Source: Zerene cesonia (lineage: Eukaryota > Arthropoda > Insecta > Lepidoptera > Pieridae). From it: a stretch of DNA of 64,000 bases. This document shows positions 41,901-54,527 of the stretch, piece by piece. The notes under the pieces were generated by a model. It was not told the origin of the DNA. It did not search any database and saw only the letters and a list, made by a program, of their open reading frames with translations. The stretch covers positions 124,001 through 188,000 of the forward strand of contig NW_024045144.1 in NCBI RefSeq assembly GCF_012273895.1, in the 5' to 3' direction. Each line of letters opens with the position of its first letter. Positions within the stretch are counted from its first letter, which is position 1. The translations under genes and the position numbers were made by a program.

Positions 41901-44900
41901 ATATATTTCAAAAGATAAAATGACACAGGTAATAGACGAATAGCTCACTTGTATAAACCGATCCATGAGCGAGCGCAGGTTGGTGTCGAGGCTCTGTATG
42001 TAGAGCGAGAGGTGCGGCTCGAAGCAGCGGCCGATGAGGCCGAGCCACGGCGAGCTGCCACCGCCCTGCCCCTCGGCCGGCTCTGACGCCTGTAGTATAT
42101 GTTTATTCAAATTCTTCATTTTATTAAATGATAACAAGTAATACTTTTTTCAGGATCACGGATGCCCGAGAGGCTAGGCGTTGCTACGGTTAGGCAAGAA
42201 ACGCAGGTTCGAATCCTGCCTCGTGATGAAATTTTTTCTATTCTTTCAAAATTTCAATGCTATAAAACTAAAAATTAAATACTTTTTTATTTTTAGTTTT
42301 ATACCATTTAAATGATAAATTTGCTACGGTCCTGCAAAAAGACGCAGGTTCGAATCCCGTTCAGTGATATTTTTTTTATATTCTTCAAAGAATTCTCATT
42401 GACAACTACGAATTCTAACAATAGACCGAATTACGACAATAACAATTTTCTATCAATCAAAAAAAGAATCACGTCACTCGGTTGGAAACTCACGGAGCTA
42501 TCGAGTAACCAGAAAAAGGCCAATGAAATGAGAACCATCTTATTTTTTTGGGTTGATAAACATTCACATGGATGATAATGAGTAGAAACACTTATGAACT
42601 TACTTCATTCTCATCATCAAAGGATATTTCTTTGTCACCGCCACTTGTGTCCAGCGTTTCAGTGTTCGGCTCAGTACCTGAAAATTTTGTTACTAAATTG
42701 TTGACAGTCTTAATTCATATAACGTAAAGGTGGATGCTTTTGAAAGTTGTCTTTTATGAACAACCAATTTATTGAAAATCAATGAAGACATTTTTTAATA
42801 TTTTTAATTCTGTGTAATTTCAATAATTTCGTATTAAGAGCTATTAAACGTATTTTAATGAATTCGATTAGTCGAATCTGTTACCTCTTCCAGGATTAAG
42901 ATAACAAGTGTTGAAATTCAAAAATTTTCCAAAAATATTTCAGCCGGGCGGTTAAATCTGCGTTTCTATCACCTTTTCATCATCATCATCATCACCCCTA
43001 CACCTACCCAGGAACCTCTTGTGCAACAGCATCTCGAAGTTGTGCGTCTGCTGGATCGCGTAGAGCAACAGCTTGCAGTCCAGCTCGCTGCGGCGCGCCG
43101 CCATCAGCGAGCTGAGGCTCTCGCGGGTCACCTGCGTAACGGATGTCTTTGATTTGAGCTCAATGAGTAGGGGATGTGTTGTCTACTTTTTTCCATATAT
43201 GGTTAGACTTAACCATTTTCTACAAACATACATTTGCTTGGCTGAAGAGAGTAATTTAAAAACGATTACTATTGGACAATAGGGTTCGAAACAAACTATT
43301 GCACTCTGTCAAAATTATAGAGGTAGTTGAAAGACATCGGTAATTTTTCGAGGATTCAGGGGCTAATAACTTGTCACAAAAAAAATCCAGAACATTATTT
43401 ACAGTCAATTAACAATACGAATTTTATAAATCACACCTTTGCACTGTATCAAACTAATCAAGATCATTTTACCATTAAGGTTAATTTAAGAGAACATTCG
43501 AGACCAGACCCTCTCGTGGTAAGGGTCAATTGAAAAGGGCTTGGCAATATCAATTTGATGACATTTCACTTCGCACAGAAAGAAAACCCTTTGTCATAGC
43601 TCAAAAAGCAGCACGAACCTTACAAAACTGGTACGCAATCCGCTCGCTGAGCCTCCAGTGCGGCGGGAACACGTTGGCCAGCGTCTGCTCGAAGGCGAGC
43701 AAGTGCTTCTTGAGCCAGGCGTAGCGGCGCGCCACGTGCGACAGCCACGCCTGCTCCTGCTCGCTCGAGAACAGGTGCTCGTACTCCTGTGCAACCGACA
43801 TATTTCTTCAAGTAACTGCAGACGAAAAGATAAAATAAAAGAATTCTTCAAATACTGAGGGAGACACTTTTGAAAATATTCTGAACATCAGAAATTATCA
43901 TTTACACAAAAACCAACACGAGCGACCTGCAGCTGCAGCGCCTGTACCCCCACACAACACACAACANNNNNNNNNNNNNNNNNNNNNNNNNNNNNNNNNN
44001 NNNNNNNNNNNNNNNNNNNNNNNNNNNNNNNNNNNNNNNNNNNNNNNNNNNNNNNNNNNNNNNNNNNNNNNNNNNNNNNNNNNNNNNNNNNNNNNNNNNN
44101 NNNNNNNNNNNNNNNNNNNNNNNNNNNNNNNNNNNNNNNNNNNNNNNNNNNNNNNNNNNNNNNNNNNNNNNNNNNNNNNNNNNNNNNNNNNNNNNNNNNN
44201 NNNNNNNNNNNNNNNNNNNNNNNNNNNNNNNNNNNNNNNNNNNNNNNNNNNNNNNNNNNNNNNNNNNNNNNNNNNNNNNNNNNNNNNNNNNNNNNNNNNN
44301 NNNNNNNNNNNNNNNNNNNNNNNNNNNNNNNNNNNNNNNNNNNNNNNNNNNNNNNNNNNNNNNNNNNNNNNNNNNNNNNNNNNNNNNNNNNNNNNNNNNN
44401 NNNNNNNNNNNNNNNNNNNNNNNNNNNNNNNNNNNNNNNNNNNNNNNNNNNNNNNNNNNNNNNNNNNNNNNNNNNNNNNNNNNNNNNNNNNNNNNNNNNN
44501 NNNNNNNNNNNNNNNNNNNNNNNNNNNNNNNNNNNNNNNNNNNNNNNNNNNNNNNNNNNNNNNNNNNNNNNNNNNNNNNNNNNNNNNNNNNNNNNNNNNN
44601 NNNNNNNNNNNNNNNNNNNNNNNNNNNNNNNNNNNNNNNNNNNNNNNNNNNNNNNNNNNNNNNNNNNNNNNNNNNNNNNNNNNNNNNNNNNNNNNNNNNN
44701 NNNNNNNNNNNNNNNNNNNNNNNNNNNNNNNNNNNNNNNNNNNNNNNNNNNNNNNNNNNNNNNNNNNNNNNNNNNNNNNNNNNNNNNNNNNNNNNNNNNN
44801 NNNNNNNNNNNNNNNNNNNNNNNNNNNNNNNNNNNNNNNNNNNNNNNNNNNNNNNNNNNNNNNNNNNNNNNNNNNNNNNNNNNNNNNNNNNNNNNNNNNN

Positions 44901-47900
44901 NNNNNNNNNNNNNNNNNNNNNNNNNNNNNNNNNNNNNNNNNNNNNNNNNNNNNNNNNNNNNNNNNNGCGCGTCGAGCGCGCCGCACGCCTCGCCCAGCGT
45001 GCGCGCCGACACGCTGCCCTTGCTCGCGCCTGCGCACAACAACACAACACGTCACGCTATTTATCCAAACGAATTATAAATGTGTAGTTCGGCGAATTAC
45101 TTAAATCGCAAGAACTATATGCAATTATACAGGTTTGTAACCCTTTACACAATAATTTGTGAAATAATAACGTACTGTGCATACGAATGTAGTTCTAAAT
45201 GCCACCTTCTTGAAGAAAATGTGTGTTGTCTGTTTGTCCAAAAAAAAAAACGCATGATCGGTGTAACACTTGTGTAATATGGTGTGACACTTCTTGAGTG
45301 TGGTGTGATCCTTTTGTAATATGGTGTGACACTTGTTGGATATGGTATAACACTTGTTGGATATGGTGTGACACTTCTTGAGAGTGGTGTGACCCTTTTG
45401 TAATATGGTGTGACACTTGTTGGATATGGTGTGACACTTCTTGAAAGTGGTGTGACCCTTTTGTAATATGGTGTGACACTTGTTGGATATGGTGTGACAC
45501 TTCTTGAGTGTGGTGTGACCCTTTTGTAATATGGTGTGACACTTATGTAATATGGTGTGACACTTGTTGGATATGGTGTAACACTTGTTGTATATGGTGT
45601 AACACTTGTTGTATATTGGGACACTTGTTGGATGTGGCGTGACATTTATGTAACCTGGTGTGACACCTATGTAATTCGGTGTAACACTTGTGTAATATGG
45701 TGAGACACTTGTTGGATAAGGTGTGACACTTATGTAATATGGTGTAACACTTGTTGAATATGGTATCCCACCCATGTAATTCGGTGTAACACTTGTGTAA
45801 TATGGTGTGACACTTATGTAATATGGTGTAACAATTGTTGAATATGGGGTGACACCCATTTAATACGGTGTTACACTTGTGTAATATGGTGTGACACTTC
45901 TTGAGTGTGGTGTGACCTTTTGTAATATGGTGTGACACTTATGTAATATGGTGTAACAATAGTTGAATATGGGGTGAACACCCATTTAATTCGGTGTTAC
46001 ACTTGTGTAATATGGTGTGACACTTATGTAATATGGTGTAACAATTGTTGAATATGGGGTGACACCCATTTAATTCGGTGTTACACTTGTGTAATATGGT
46101 GTGACACTTATGTAATATGGTGTAACAATTGTTGAATATGGGGTGACACCCATTTAATTCGGTGTTACACTTGTGTAATATGGTGTGACACTTATGTAAT
46201 ATGGTGTAACAATTGTTGAATATGGGGTGACACCCATTTAATTCGGTGTTACACTTGTGTAATATGGTGTGACACTTATGTAATATGGTGTAACAATTGT
46301 TGAATATGGGGTGACACCCATTTAATTCGGTGTTACACTTGTGTAATATGGTGTGACACTTATGTAATATAGTGTGACACGTGTTGAATATGGTGTGACA
46401 CTTGTGTAATATGGTGTGATACTTGTGTGTAATTTATATAACATACACACCAGTGAAAGCCTGTTTAAAATCTGCCAATATCTGCGTGGCGAGGTCGGCT
46501 CGTATCGCGTGAACCTCGTCCCGAAGGGCGTTCAGTTCGCGAATGTCGCGGTAACATTCTAGATGTTGGAGCACCTGCAATGTATATAGTATAATCTATA
46601 CATATAATGTTTAATTTAAGGATAGATAGATTGAATTTTACATATTCATTTGATTTTATATGTTACAAAAACAAAAATGTTATTTACAGGTACAGCATAC
46701 AACATGTAGTGGATAATATTAATTTATTCACCTCCCAAACAGAAATTGGAGTACTGTTACAAATATGATGTGTGTGTATGTATGTCTGTGGATGAACCAA
46801 TTCTGATATTGTTTTTGTAATTTTTCATCACATTTAAAATCTACTACATATTTTTTAATTACTGTTTTTTTTCTTTACTTTACTATACTACTCTTATCTT
46901 AATTAGTAAAAGAGGTTATGATTATTATTTTCATCATATATTTTCTTTTGGATTCATAAGTACATATTTTAAATCTACAAGTACATAACAATTTTATTCT
47001 AAAAAACGTCTGTAAAGCTAGAAAGGTCAAGTCGGCAGAATCACTCGAATTATATCTCAAAATTTAGTGCTCATTTAGTGCNNNNNNNNNNNNNNNNNNN
47101 NNNNNNNNNNNNNNNNNNNNNNNNNNNNNNNNNNNNNNNNNNNNNNNNNNNNNNNNNNNNNNNNNNNNNNNNNNNNNNNNNNNNNNNNNNNNNNNNNNNN
47201 NNNNNNNNNNNNNNNNNNNNNNNNNNNNNNNNNNNNNNNNNNNNNNNNNNNNNNNNNNNNNNNNNNNNNNNNNNNNNNNNNNNNNNNNNNNNNNNNNNNN
47301 NNNNNNNNNNNNNNNNNNNNNNNNNNNNNNNNNNNNNNNNNNNNNNNNNNNNNNNNNNNNNNNNNNNNNNNNNNNNNNNNNNNNNNNNNNNNNNNNNNNN
47401 NNNNNNNNNNNNNNNNNNNNNNNNNNNNNNNNNNNNNNNNNNNNNNNNNNNNNNNNNNNNNNNNNNNNNNNNNNNNNNNNNNNNNNNNNNNNNNNNNNNN
47501 NNNNNNNNNNNNNNNNNNNNNNNNNNNNNNNNNNNNNNNNNNNNNNNNNNNNNNNNNNNNNNNNNNNNNNNNNNNNNNNNNNNNNNNNNNNNNNNNNNNN
47601 NNNNNNNNNNNNNNNNNNNNNNNNNNNNNNNNNNNNNNNNNNNNNNNNNNNNNNNNNNNNNNNNNNNNNNNNNNNNNNNNNNNNNNNNNNNNNNNNNNNN
47701 NNNNNNNNNNNNNNNNNNNNNNNNNNNNNNNNNNNNNNNNNNNNNNNNNNNNNNNNNNNNNNNNNNNNNNNNNNNNNNNNNNNNNNNNNNNNNNNNNNNN
47801 NNNNNNNNNNNNNNNNNNNNNNNNNNNNNNNNNNNNNNNNNNNNNNNNNNNNNNNNNNNNNNNNNNNNNNNNNNNNNNNNNNNNNNNNNNNNNNNNNNNN

Positions 47901-49793
47901 NNNNNNNNNNNNNNNNNNNNNNNNNNNNNNNNNNNNNNNNNNNNNNNNNNNNNNNNNNNNNNNNNNNNNNNNNNNNNNNNNNNNNNNNNNNNNNNNNNNN
48001 NNNNNNNNNNNNNNNNNNNNNNNNNNNNNNNNNNNNNNNNNNNNNNNNNNNNNNNNNNNNNNNNNNNNNNNNNNNNNNNNNCACTAAATGAGCACTAAAT
48101 TTTGAGATATAATTCGAGTGATTCTGCCGACTTGACCTTTCTAGCTTTACAGACGTTTCTAAAAACCCCACCTCCATAATAGCTTGCAGCGGCAACACTA
48201 GCTCCTTGTACTGTCTGTTCTGCGCCAGCGCGCGCAGCGACGCCGCGCCGCCGGCGAGCATGTGCAGGTGGTTAAGCGCCGTGATGGCCGCAGTGAGGTT
48301 CCACTTGGCGCAGTCTAGCTGCTTGATCTCCGATGTGATCTCGCGGACCATGCTCTCACTGCGTTCCGCTTTCTTGTTTATATCAGTTACCTGGTTGAGG
48401 GTAGGCATAAAAATTTTCTTGTTTTTTTTTGTATGTTTTTATATATATATTTATTTATTTACAATTAAGACGGTTTTACACCAATAACATTAATTATTAA
48501 CTATCAATTTTTACATTATGTACCATCATTTCATTTTATAAGAAATATGTATGACACCATTACAATTAAACACATTACATAATTACAATTATGATTATAT
48601 CTGGGAGGATATGCCCCAGTCACCGCGCTGGGCAAGCCGTGCTGGTGGTGGTGCCGCAGAAAGAGACTTAATTTAATCGGCAATGCTGCTGCCCACTGTC
48701 GATTATTTAAGATTTGAAGTCTTAGATTATGAAATATGATTATGATTATGACATAGGGTAGATGTGGTATGCTGAAGAGAGAGAGAAGTGGAGTGCTCTG
48801 GGAGAGGCCTACGTCCAGCAGTGGACGGGGATAGGCTGAAGTGATAATGATGATGAATTACTGACATTCAGTTATATGCTACATAAAGACATTTCATTAG
48901 ATGTAACTTTCACAGAAGCTCAGACATGCCGACAACAATGATCTCCATCTATCCGCAAACAGATCACATTCTGGGTTATCCTTGTGAGTGAAGTGTGAGC
49001 AGGCGGGATTGCGAAGAGCTTGTGCCTGCAGCAGTATTTTTTGGCAAAAAAAATTTACACAACATCGCTCAAATCGATAGCATCAATTTTGCCATAAAAA
49101 ATCATGCAGATGGAGGCTAATTGATTGGAGTTCCTACATTTTATGTTGATGATGAGCACAAATAATAGGTCACAAATTGTAAAATAACTGTATGTATTTG
49201 AAAACTACACTCTGAAATGGTGGTGTATATTTTTTCTTTTGTATTTTGAGAATTCAAAGTGCTTCTTATCCATGTCCATTGCATTTACCTTCCCTTTCAG
49301 ATCTAGACATCTAGATCGACAGAGAAGTATCTATCAAGATTTAGAAATCATACCTGTAAAGCCAATTCAGCTATACATTTCTGTGCCTCCAGCAGGGCCT
49401 GATGGCCAGCTATCCTCTGGTCATGTTGCGCACGCACCAGCCGTCGTATGTCGTGCTGTACCGCCGCGAGACGAAACTCGCACCTCGCCGCCGCAGTTTC
49501 TACACCTGATAGAGACTGCTCTGTTGGAAACACTCGGTTGATGTAAGACACGGCGTCGAACTGTAAAGTGTTGTTTAAAGCTCGTGAATGTGATGTATAA
49601 TGTACCTTGACTTATTATTTTGTTGTGAGTAAGGTAATCTGTAAAGGATGTGAACCAAAAACAGACTTACTTCGTCACTGTCGAACTGTTCAGTTCCTCC
49701 CATTAACTCTTCGATTCTGCTCATTACCGAGGCCGGGAAATTCAATTGAACTTCAGGACCACTGTCCTTGTCATCAACGTCGTTTGCATCCAT
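38149..49793 (-). CDS. VPS53: VPS53, GARP/EARP tethering complex subunit (incomplete because of gaps)
   Basis: VPS53 is a core subunit of GARP (endosome to trans-Golgi tethering) and EARP. Exons in order: 49671-49793, 49354-49560, 48172-48390, 46451-46574, 44967-45029 (runs into a gap), a fragment at 43927-43941, 43619-43786, 43008-43131, 42604-42677, 41949-42089, 41213-41366, then at least one exon in the 39053-40052 gap, and 38149-38938. Hallmarks are YINRVFPTEQSL, IKQLDCAKWNLTAAI, TALNHLHMLAGG, QILADFKQAF, CFEPHLSLYIQSLD, CADLFLFYKKC, STGEPML, SSRKYFTQFCIRFANSFIPK and LLLDTHMLK. All match VPS53 from yeast-to-human alignments I know. Phases agree wherever both sides of an intron are sequenced. 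The start ATG at 49793 gives MDANDVDDKDSGPEV. The acceptor at 41366 lacks a clear pyrimidine tract and is the least certain boundary. Confidence 0.93.
39053..40052. other. Assembly gap, 1000 N, hiding VPS53 exon(s)
   Basis: The exon at 41213 ends in phase 1 after STGEPML, while the last exon begins in phase 2 at YTKQEIAKI. The intervening VPS53 segment (roughly 60 residues in relatives) must be here. Confidence 0.9.
40205..40400 (+). mobile_element. SINE copy followed by another repeat fragment
   Basis: GGAGCTGGTGGGTTGCCTGA, then CACCGCCCATGACCATT. At 40385-40450 a second family with GTGCCGAAGCGTGCTCGACT follows; it also occurs at 25510-25580 (reversed) and 58345-58375. Confidence 0.55.
42154..42228 (+). 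mobile_element. tRNA-like element
   Basis: Almost identical to the reverse of 24358-24432, including GCAGGTTCGAATCCTGC and the ATTTTTTCTATTCTTTC tail. A truncated second copy lies at 42322-42372. Both sit in a VPS53 intron. Confidence 0.5.
43967..44966. other. Assembly gap, 1000 N, hiding part of VPS53 exon 5
   Basis: The left flank has CTGCAG followed by a GTCGCT donor (minus strand), which would end in ALQLQ. The right flank holds ARTLGEACGALDA. The conserved stretch between them is missing. Confidence 0.9.
45258..46430. repeat. 1.2-kb minisatellite, 21-bp unit with 84-bp higher-order period
   Basis: The units are variants of TATGGTGTGACACTTGTGTAA. From 45981 to 46319 the marker CCCATTTAATTCGG recurs at exactly 84 bp (45981, 46065, 46149, 46233, 46317), that is 4 x 21. 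The preceding interval is 126 bp (6 x 21). It lies in the VPS53 intron between 45029 and 46451. Confidence 0.95.
47004..47080. repeat. Left arm of a 77-bp perfect inverted repeat
   Basis: AAACGTCTGTAAAGCTAGAA ... CATTTAGTG is the exact reverse complement of 48082-48158. The two arms face each other across the 1000-N gap. Confidence 0.95.
47082..48081. other. Assembly gap, 1000 N, between inverted arms
   Basis: No exon is missing here: VPS53 exon 48172-48390 (ends QAIME) joins directly to 46451-46574 (starts VLQHLE) in phase 0. Confidence 0.95.
48082..48158. repeat. Right arm of the 77-bp perfect inverted repeat
   Basis: CACTAAATGAGCACTAAATT ... AGACGTTT. It ends 13 bp from the VPS53 exon boundary at 48172, so it lies within the first bases of the intron after a weak GTGGGG donor. 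Confidence 0.95.
48400..49340 (-). other. VPS53 intron 2
   Basis: Non-coding. A common lepidopteran repeat fragment with TACGTCCAGCAGTGGACGGG lies at about 48785-48855. Confidence 0.6.
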
Positions 49794-50297
49794 TTTTATA
49801 AACAATTCATTCAGTTTAATTTAGAAAATAAATTACAGCACAACAAATCAACAATACGGGTGACAAATACAAGTCCCTGTGACAACTGAAAATGTCATCT
49901 GTCATTCATTTTAAATTTACAATACTAACGACTTAAAAATCCATATGCATTTAAATTAATTTCTATCTAATATTTATTTGACACTTTTATGATTTTTAAG
50001 CACTTCAAATGCAATACAATGTTTTTTTCATATTTTTTACATTAATCGTGTAATTTCTAAACATAGTTTGATCTGTCTCAAATTATTTGACAAATGACAC
50101 TTGATTAAAGTGAAGTGATCGTCTAATGTCTATTGTTTTCTGAGTTTCCTCATTCCTTCACTTTAACTTCAGTTTTTTCTAGGATTTTGTTATGTATTGA
50201 TGTGTTTACGCTATGATGAGCGGCCGCAACCTCTCTCCGATTTGAATAAGTGTTTTATTGTTTGTTTATAACAAAGTGCTGTGTTGTGTAGTGCAGA
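49794..50297. promoter_or_regulatory. Bidirectional promoter region of VPS53 and CFAP410
   Basis: 504 bp separate the two ATGs. TGACA/TGTCA pentamers occur at 49861, 49880, 49893, 49900, 50086 and 50093. No TATA box is evident. Confidence 0.55.
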
Positions 50298-50377
50298 ATG
50301 GCGAGATTAACGGAGGAGATGGTGATCGCTAGATCAAAGCAGTCGGACTTATCTGCTATAAAGAAGTTGAATTGTTG
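50298..50377 (+). CDS. CFAP410: CFAP410 (C21orf2) cilia LRR protein, first coding exon
   Basis: The exon encodes MARLTEEMVIARSKQSDLSA then IKKLNC and ends in phase 2 (TG) at GTAAGT. The pattern MxLTxxMVxxRxKxSxLxxxxKLNCW is the conserved N-terminal start of CFAP410, a small leucine-rich-repeat protein of the ciliary base that partners NEK1 in vertebrates. No later exon is visible before the end of the window, so intron 1 would exceed 12 kb. Identification rests on 26 residues. Confidence 0.75.
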
Positions 50378-51639
50378 GTAAGTACGGAAGACTGAGTCAG
50401 GGTAGGAGATAGGGCCTGCGTGGATTCGTTCCGCACCTGACCTCGCGTTCGTTCACCCACCTTTTATGTGAGAATCGGAAATCAAATAATTCGAGAAATG
50501 CCTACAAGTACCCACGAACAGCTGATTTTCATTGTTATATTTCCTAACTGTAAACTTGGTCTCAAGTTTGATAATTTAATTATCGCATTATCTTTTATCA
50601 TGAGCATGTCGAAATATGGATTATATACGTTATATTGCGTGGAATTAGGTAGATAGTGATCTGTAAAGGTTGTTCCAATAAGAATATGATTGCAAGGTAT
50701 ATAATAGACAGTTGTTTTAATTGGATATGGATGTTATATTTCATTATTGTCTTAATGATTTATATTATACGATTAATTTTCAGCAGCTGTTTGCTAAATT
50801 ATTTCAAGCAGATAGTGTAATTATATAATTTTAAATCATGAGTTATTATTACCTTGTAGATACATACTTAAAAACCAGCTATCTATTGTGTTATATGACT
50901 CTAGGAACATAGACTTAGTAGAATAAATATTTTAAAAAGTACTTAAAATATCTAATAAGGACATAGGAACACCTTTTCTTATCAAGGTTAATCACCTCTT
51001 TTATCTAATTTGATGCTATCTTACAAAGCTATATAATTTTTGGTCACCCTCGGCCATAATTACCAATATCATTGATAAAGTTGCATTCAAAACAGTAATT
51101 TAAATGATTACAATTCCATATTCAGTTACATCAATTCCATTTGAGTTGTATTTACAGCTTGTGCACCAAATAAGGTAAGATGAAGCCTACCCACTCCTGC
51201 TGTGGAGTGAATAACAAGTTTGACTTAATATCGTTCCATTCTGCTATCTATATAATACTTTTTACATATAAAATACTTGCGTTACAATGTTTGTTTGTCC
51301 TCCAAAATTAGCTACCTGTTTTTATGAATTAGAAGTTTTCCACCAGAAGCTTTCCCCACATAGAGAAAGGAAATGATATTCTTAGATTTTTGTGTCATTT
51401 TTGTTCACTATTTAGGTTTTTTTATTTTTCTCCAGTTGTAACAGACAACCGGATTCTGAATTTCTGGGATTAACCTGCATTCTCTTTCCCCTGTCCTGAA
51501 ATTGGTTCAATGATTTAGGCATAAAGAAGAGACAAGTGTGTCTTGTCTTAGTCTTGTCAGAGTTACTTTCCCATTCGTAAAATTATTTTAGCAGGAATTG
51601 TCTTTATATTCCATAGGTCAAGTATTGTATTAATCACAC

Positions 51640-51838
51640 TAATGTTATAGATGTGGAAGTTTGAATGTTTGCCCGTCAATTACACTGAAAGTACTTAATT
51701 GATTTCGATGAAATTTTATTATACATACAGGGAATAAGATGACATGGATGGTAGAATTCTTTTAAGCCCAATTAAATGCTCCTTTGGGATAAAACAGGAA
51801 TCTTGATATCTGGGCGGAGCTGGGACGAGCGTCTAGTG
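51640..51838 (+). mobile_element. Helitron-like element, GGACGAGCGTCTAG family
   Basis: It ends GGAGCTGGGACGAGCGTCTAG at a T. A second copy is at 57483-57688, ending GCCGGGACGAGCGCCTAG at a T. A truncated reverse copy lies near 7330-7497. Confidence 0.5.
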
Positions 51839-53012
51839 GTATAATATAAATACAAGGTCAAGTGTAACTGGTATTACATTGCAAGCTAATTGCTTTGTGG
51901 TTGGTTTTTATTGTAATAACGATAATTGTTATTATTGGTTTTACGATACACCATTGCATTGTGTTAATATTTATAATTCGCATTTAAAATTAATGTCACA
52001 CATTGTGAAAGAGGGTTATTTCACAACGCGCAATAAGGGACTTCGTTCCAAAAGTAAAAAGGGACATTAAAATAATTAACATATAGATATTATACCATCG
52101 CTAAGAAAGTATTTCAATATTCTACCCCCAAAAGCATAAAATAGGGGATGAAAGTTTGCACTATGACAATCTATTAAGACTATCGTTTAGCTGCAGGCAA
52201 CAGCTATGGGACTCATATTAAGCCGGTCATACTGTTTGGTGGAGTTTTGTGATACTATGAAACGAAAATTTTAGATACGTAATGGCACTTGCCCGCGGCT
52301 TCGCTCGCCTTCGAATTGTTAGTCTAAACCATTCTCGAAACAACCAGGGGAGAGCCTAACAAAGTATCATTATAATCAATTTAGCCGTTGAGCAGGAGTC
52401 AACATGCACACAAGAGATATATATATATATATATATATACTGTTCGCCCCGGTTTCGCTTGTGATATATAATATATAGCCTATCACACTGAATGAAGTAG
52501 CAGCTTTGAAATGGTGAAAGAATTTTTGAAATTGATCCAGTGATTTTTGCGTGAAAACGTTACAAACATACAAAATTACAAAAGTTTCCTCTTTATAATA
52601 TGTGATATTTATAAATGTAGATATACATACATACAATGAAACCTTCACATTCTTTGTATATTTATCACGATGTGTGGGAAGGAATAACCTGTGAGGAATG
52701 GGGCTTTATGTTATTTGTGAATGCTCATTATAATTAATTTTTAAAGCTTTTTTCTTTAATTAAGTACGTTTAGTTCTTCAGTGTAGTATGTATGTAAGGT
52801 ATATGAGAAAGTGTTCGGATTGGATTAAAAACGAAATATATTTAGTCATCATTTGTCTTTTGTTTGCTGAATGAAGGATTTTTAAAACTTCTAATGGAAA
52901 TGAGTCTTTTTCAGATCAATATTTAAATAATGAATATACGGACTTGTGCCAACTAACTAATAATAACCTCAAGTCATTTGATTTTAGGTTAATGCTATTA
53001 AAAGTATTATAA

Positions 53013-53068
53013 ATGGTCGGCCGAGAGTTCGGCGAAAGACGGCGGTTCGAATCCCGTCTCATGATCGT
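53013..53068 (+). mobile_element. tRNA-like element, degenerate
   Basis: GGTCGGCCGAGAGTTCGGCG ... GGCGGTTCGAATCCCGTC followed by the TTTTTTTTTCATTCTTT tail of the family. Confidence 0.45.
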
Positions 53069-54328
53069 TTTTTTTTTCATTCTTTATAAATATTTAAGCA
53101 ATATAAAGAAGTTAAAATCACAGTACAAATAATTTAGATCTACATTATTTTTGCCGAATTCTAAAATGGGAGTGAACGACAGCAATCTCCTATCAAACAA
53201 AGAGAATCACGTCAATTGAAGATCGACGTAGTTCCGTAACCCAAAATAAAAATTATTTCGAATTGAGAACCTCCTTCGTTTTTGGGGTGGCGGTTGAAAA
53301 AAAAAGTTAACTTCTTCGAAATTGGAATAAGACAACAAGAGTTTTGTCTTATTCAAATTTCGAACATGTTATTTATTTATTAGTTTAGGTATTAACCATT
53401 ATTATTTATTGCCGCGTATTGCAACTTGGTCTTGACCTTGCATATCATATCAAAACATGTTGTTTTATCGCATATAACTATGTATATGTTATTATACCAT
53501 ATCTTATCTTGCGATCTTTCCCTTTTCTCTTTGCAAAAGAATCTCATAGATAACTCACCTTAGGACACTGTTTTTTTATTTTGTATACACTTACATTTTC
53601 TTAAGCAAATCTAACGTCCAAAAAAATCTTTTTATATTAAAGTTTTGAAAAATCCTTGATTGCAAGTGTATTACATGAATAGAAATAAATTAATCCTCTC
53701 TTCTTTAAACTTGGCTTTAGTAAACGAAATGCACAGTTTTCTTATAATTATGTACAGGTGATTCGTAGAAATAACGCTATTTAATTAATTAACTGACAAT
53801 AAAACGAAAGGTGAATAGCGACCAAGCTGTTTTGAGTTAGAAAGTCTGTGAATGTACATAATTATATAATTTTTAATGCTCACTTAGTGATTAGTGATTC
53901 TCGAGTTTAATGCATTTAATTTCTTGTTACATCCATTTTTAAATAGAGGTTTCAGAGCTAGTTTCTTTCGTGCACCAACGAGTAATGTTTTAGCAATTCT
54001 GATAATTTTTACGTGTTTTTCTTGTTCTCTGAAAGGCTTGTTTTCGTTAAGGGGTATTTCTGTATCCAATTCAGGATGCAACCTAATTTTTTTCAGCCTT
54101 GGCAGTAAGTCGATTTAGCTTTCCGATGCAATCGTATCTTTAATTGCAATGAATAATTCTTCTTCTGAAATTTAATATGAGTTTTATTACGCTGCAGGCA
54201 ATCGTCACAAATGTATGAGCACTTTTAGTAAGTTATGCAGGTTTTATTAACTCATTCTGTTATTATTTTTTAACGTTACATATGTGCCGCGTTGTTTGAG
54301 ATAAGCCGTTGACATCCTACTCCTACTA

Positions 54329-54527
54329 TCCTACTAATATTATAAATGCGAAAGTTTGTAAGGATGTGTGTGTGTTTGTTGCTCTTTCACGTAAAAACTA
54401 CAGAACCGATTGCAATGAAATTTGGTACGTAGACAGCTGGACAACTGGAATAACATATAGGTAACTTTTATCCCGATATTCCTACGGGATACGGACTTAC
54501 GCGGGTGAAACCGCGGGGCGCAACTAG
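54329..54527 (+). mobile_element. Non-autonomous Helitron-like element
   Basis: TCCTACTAATATTATAAATG at the 5' end and GGGGCGCAACTAG at a T at the 3' end. Confidence 0.6.

Noticed and set aside
45125..45938. Long minus-strand ORFs (up to 244 codons) of HTILHKC / SVTPYYTS repeats
   Set aside because: They are frames through the 21-bp minisatellite, whose unit is a multiple of three. They lie inside a VPS53 intron and have no start context or domain.
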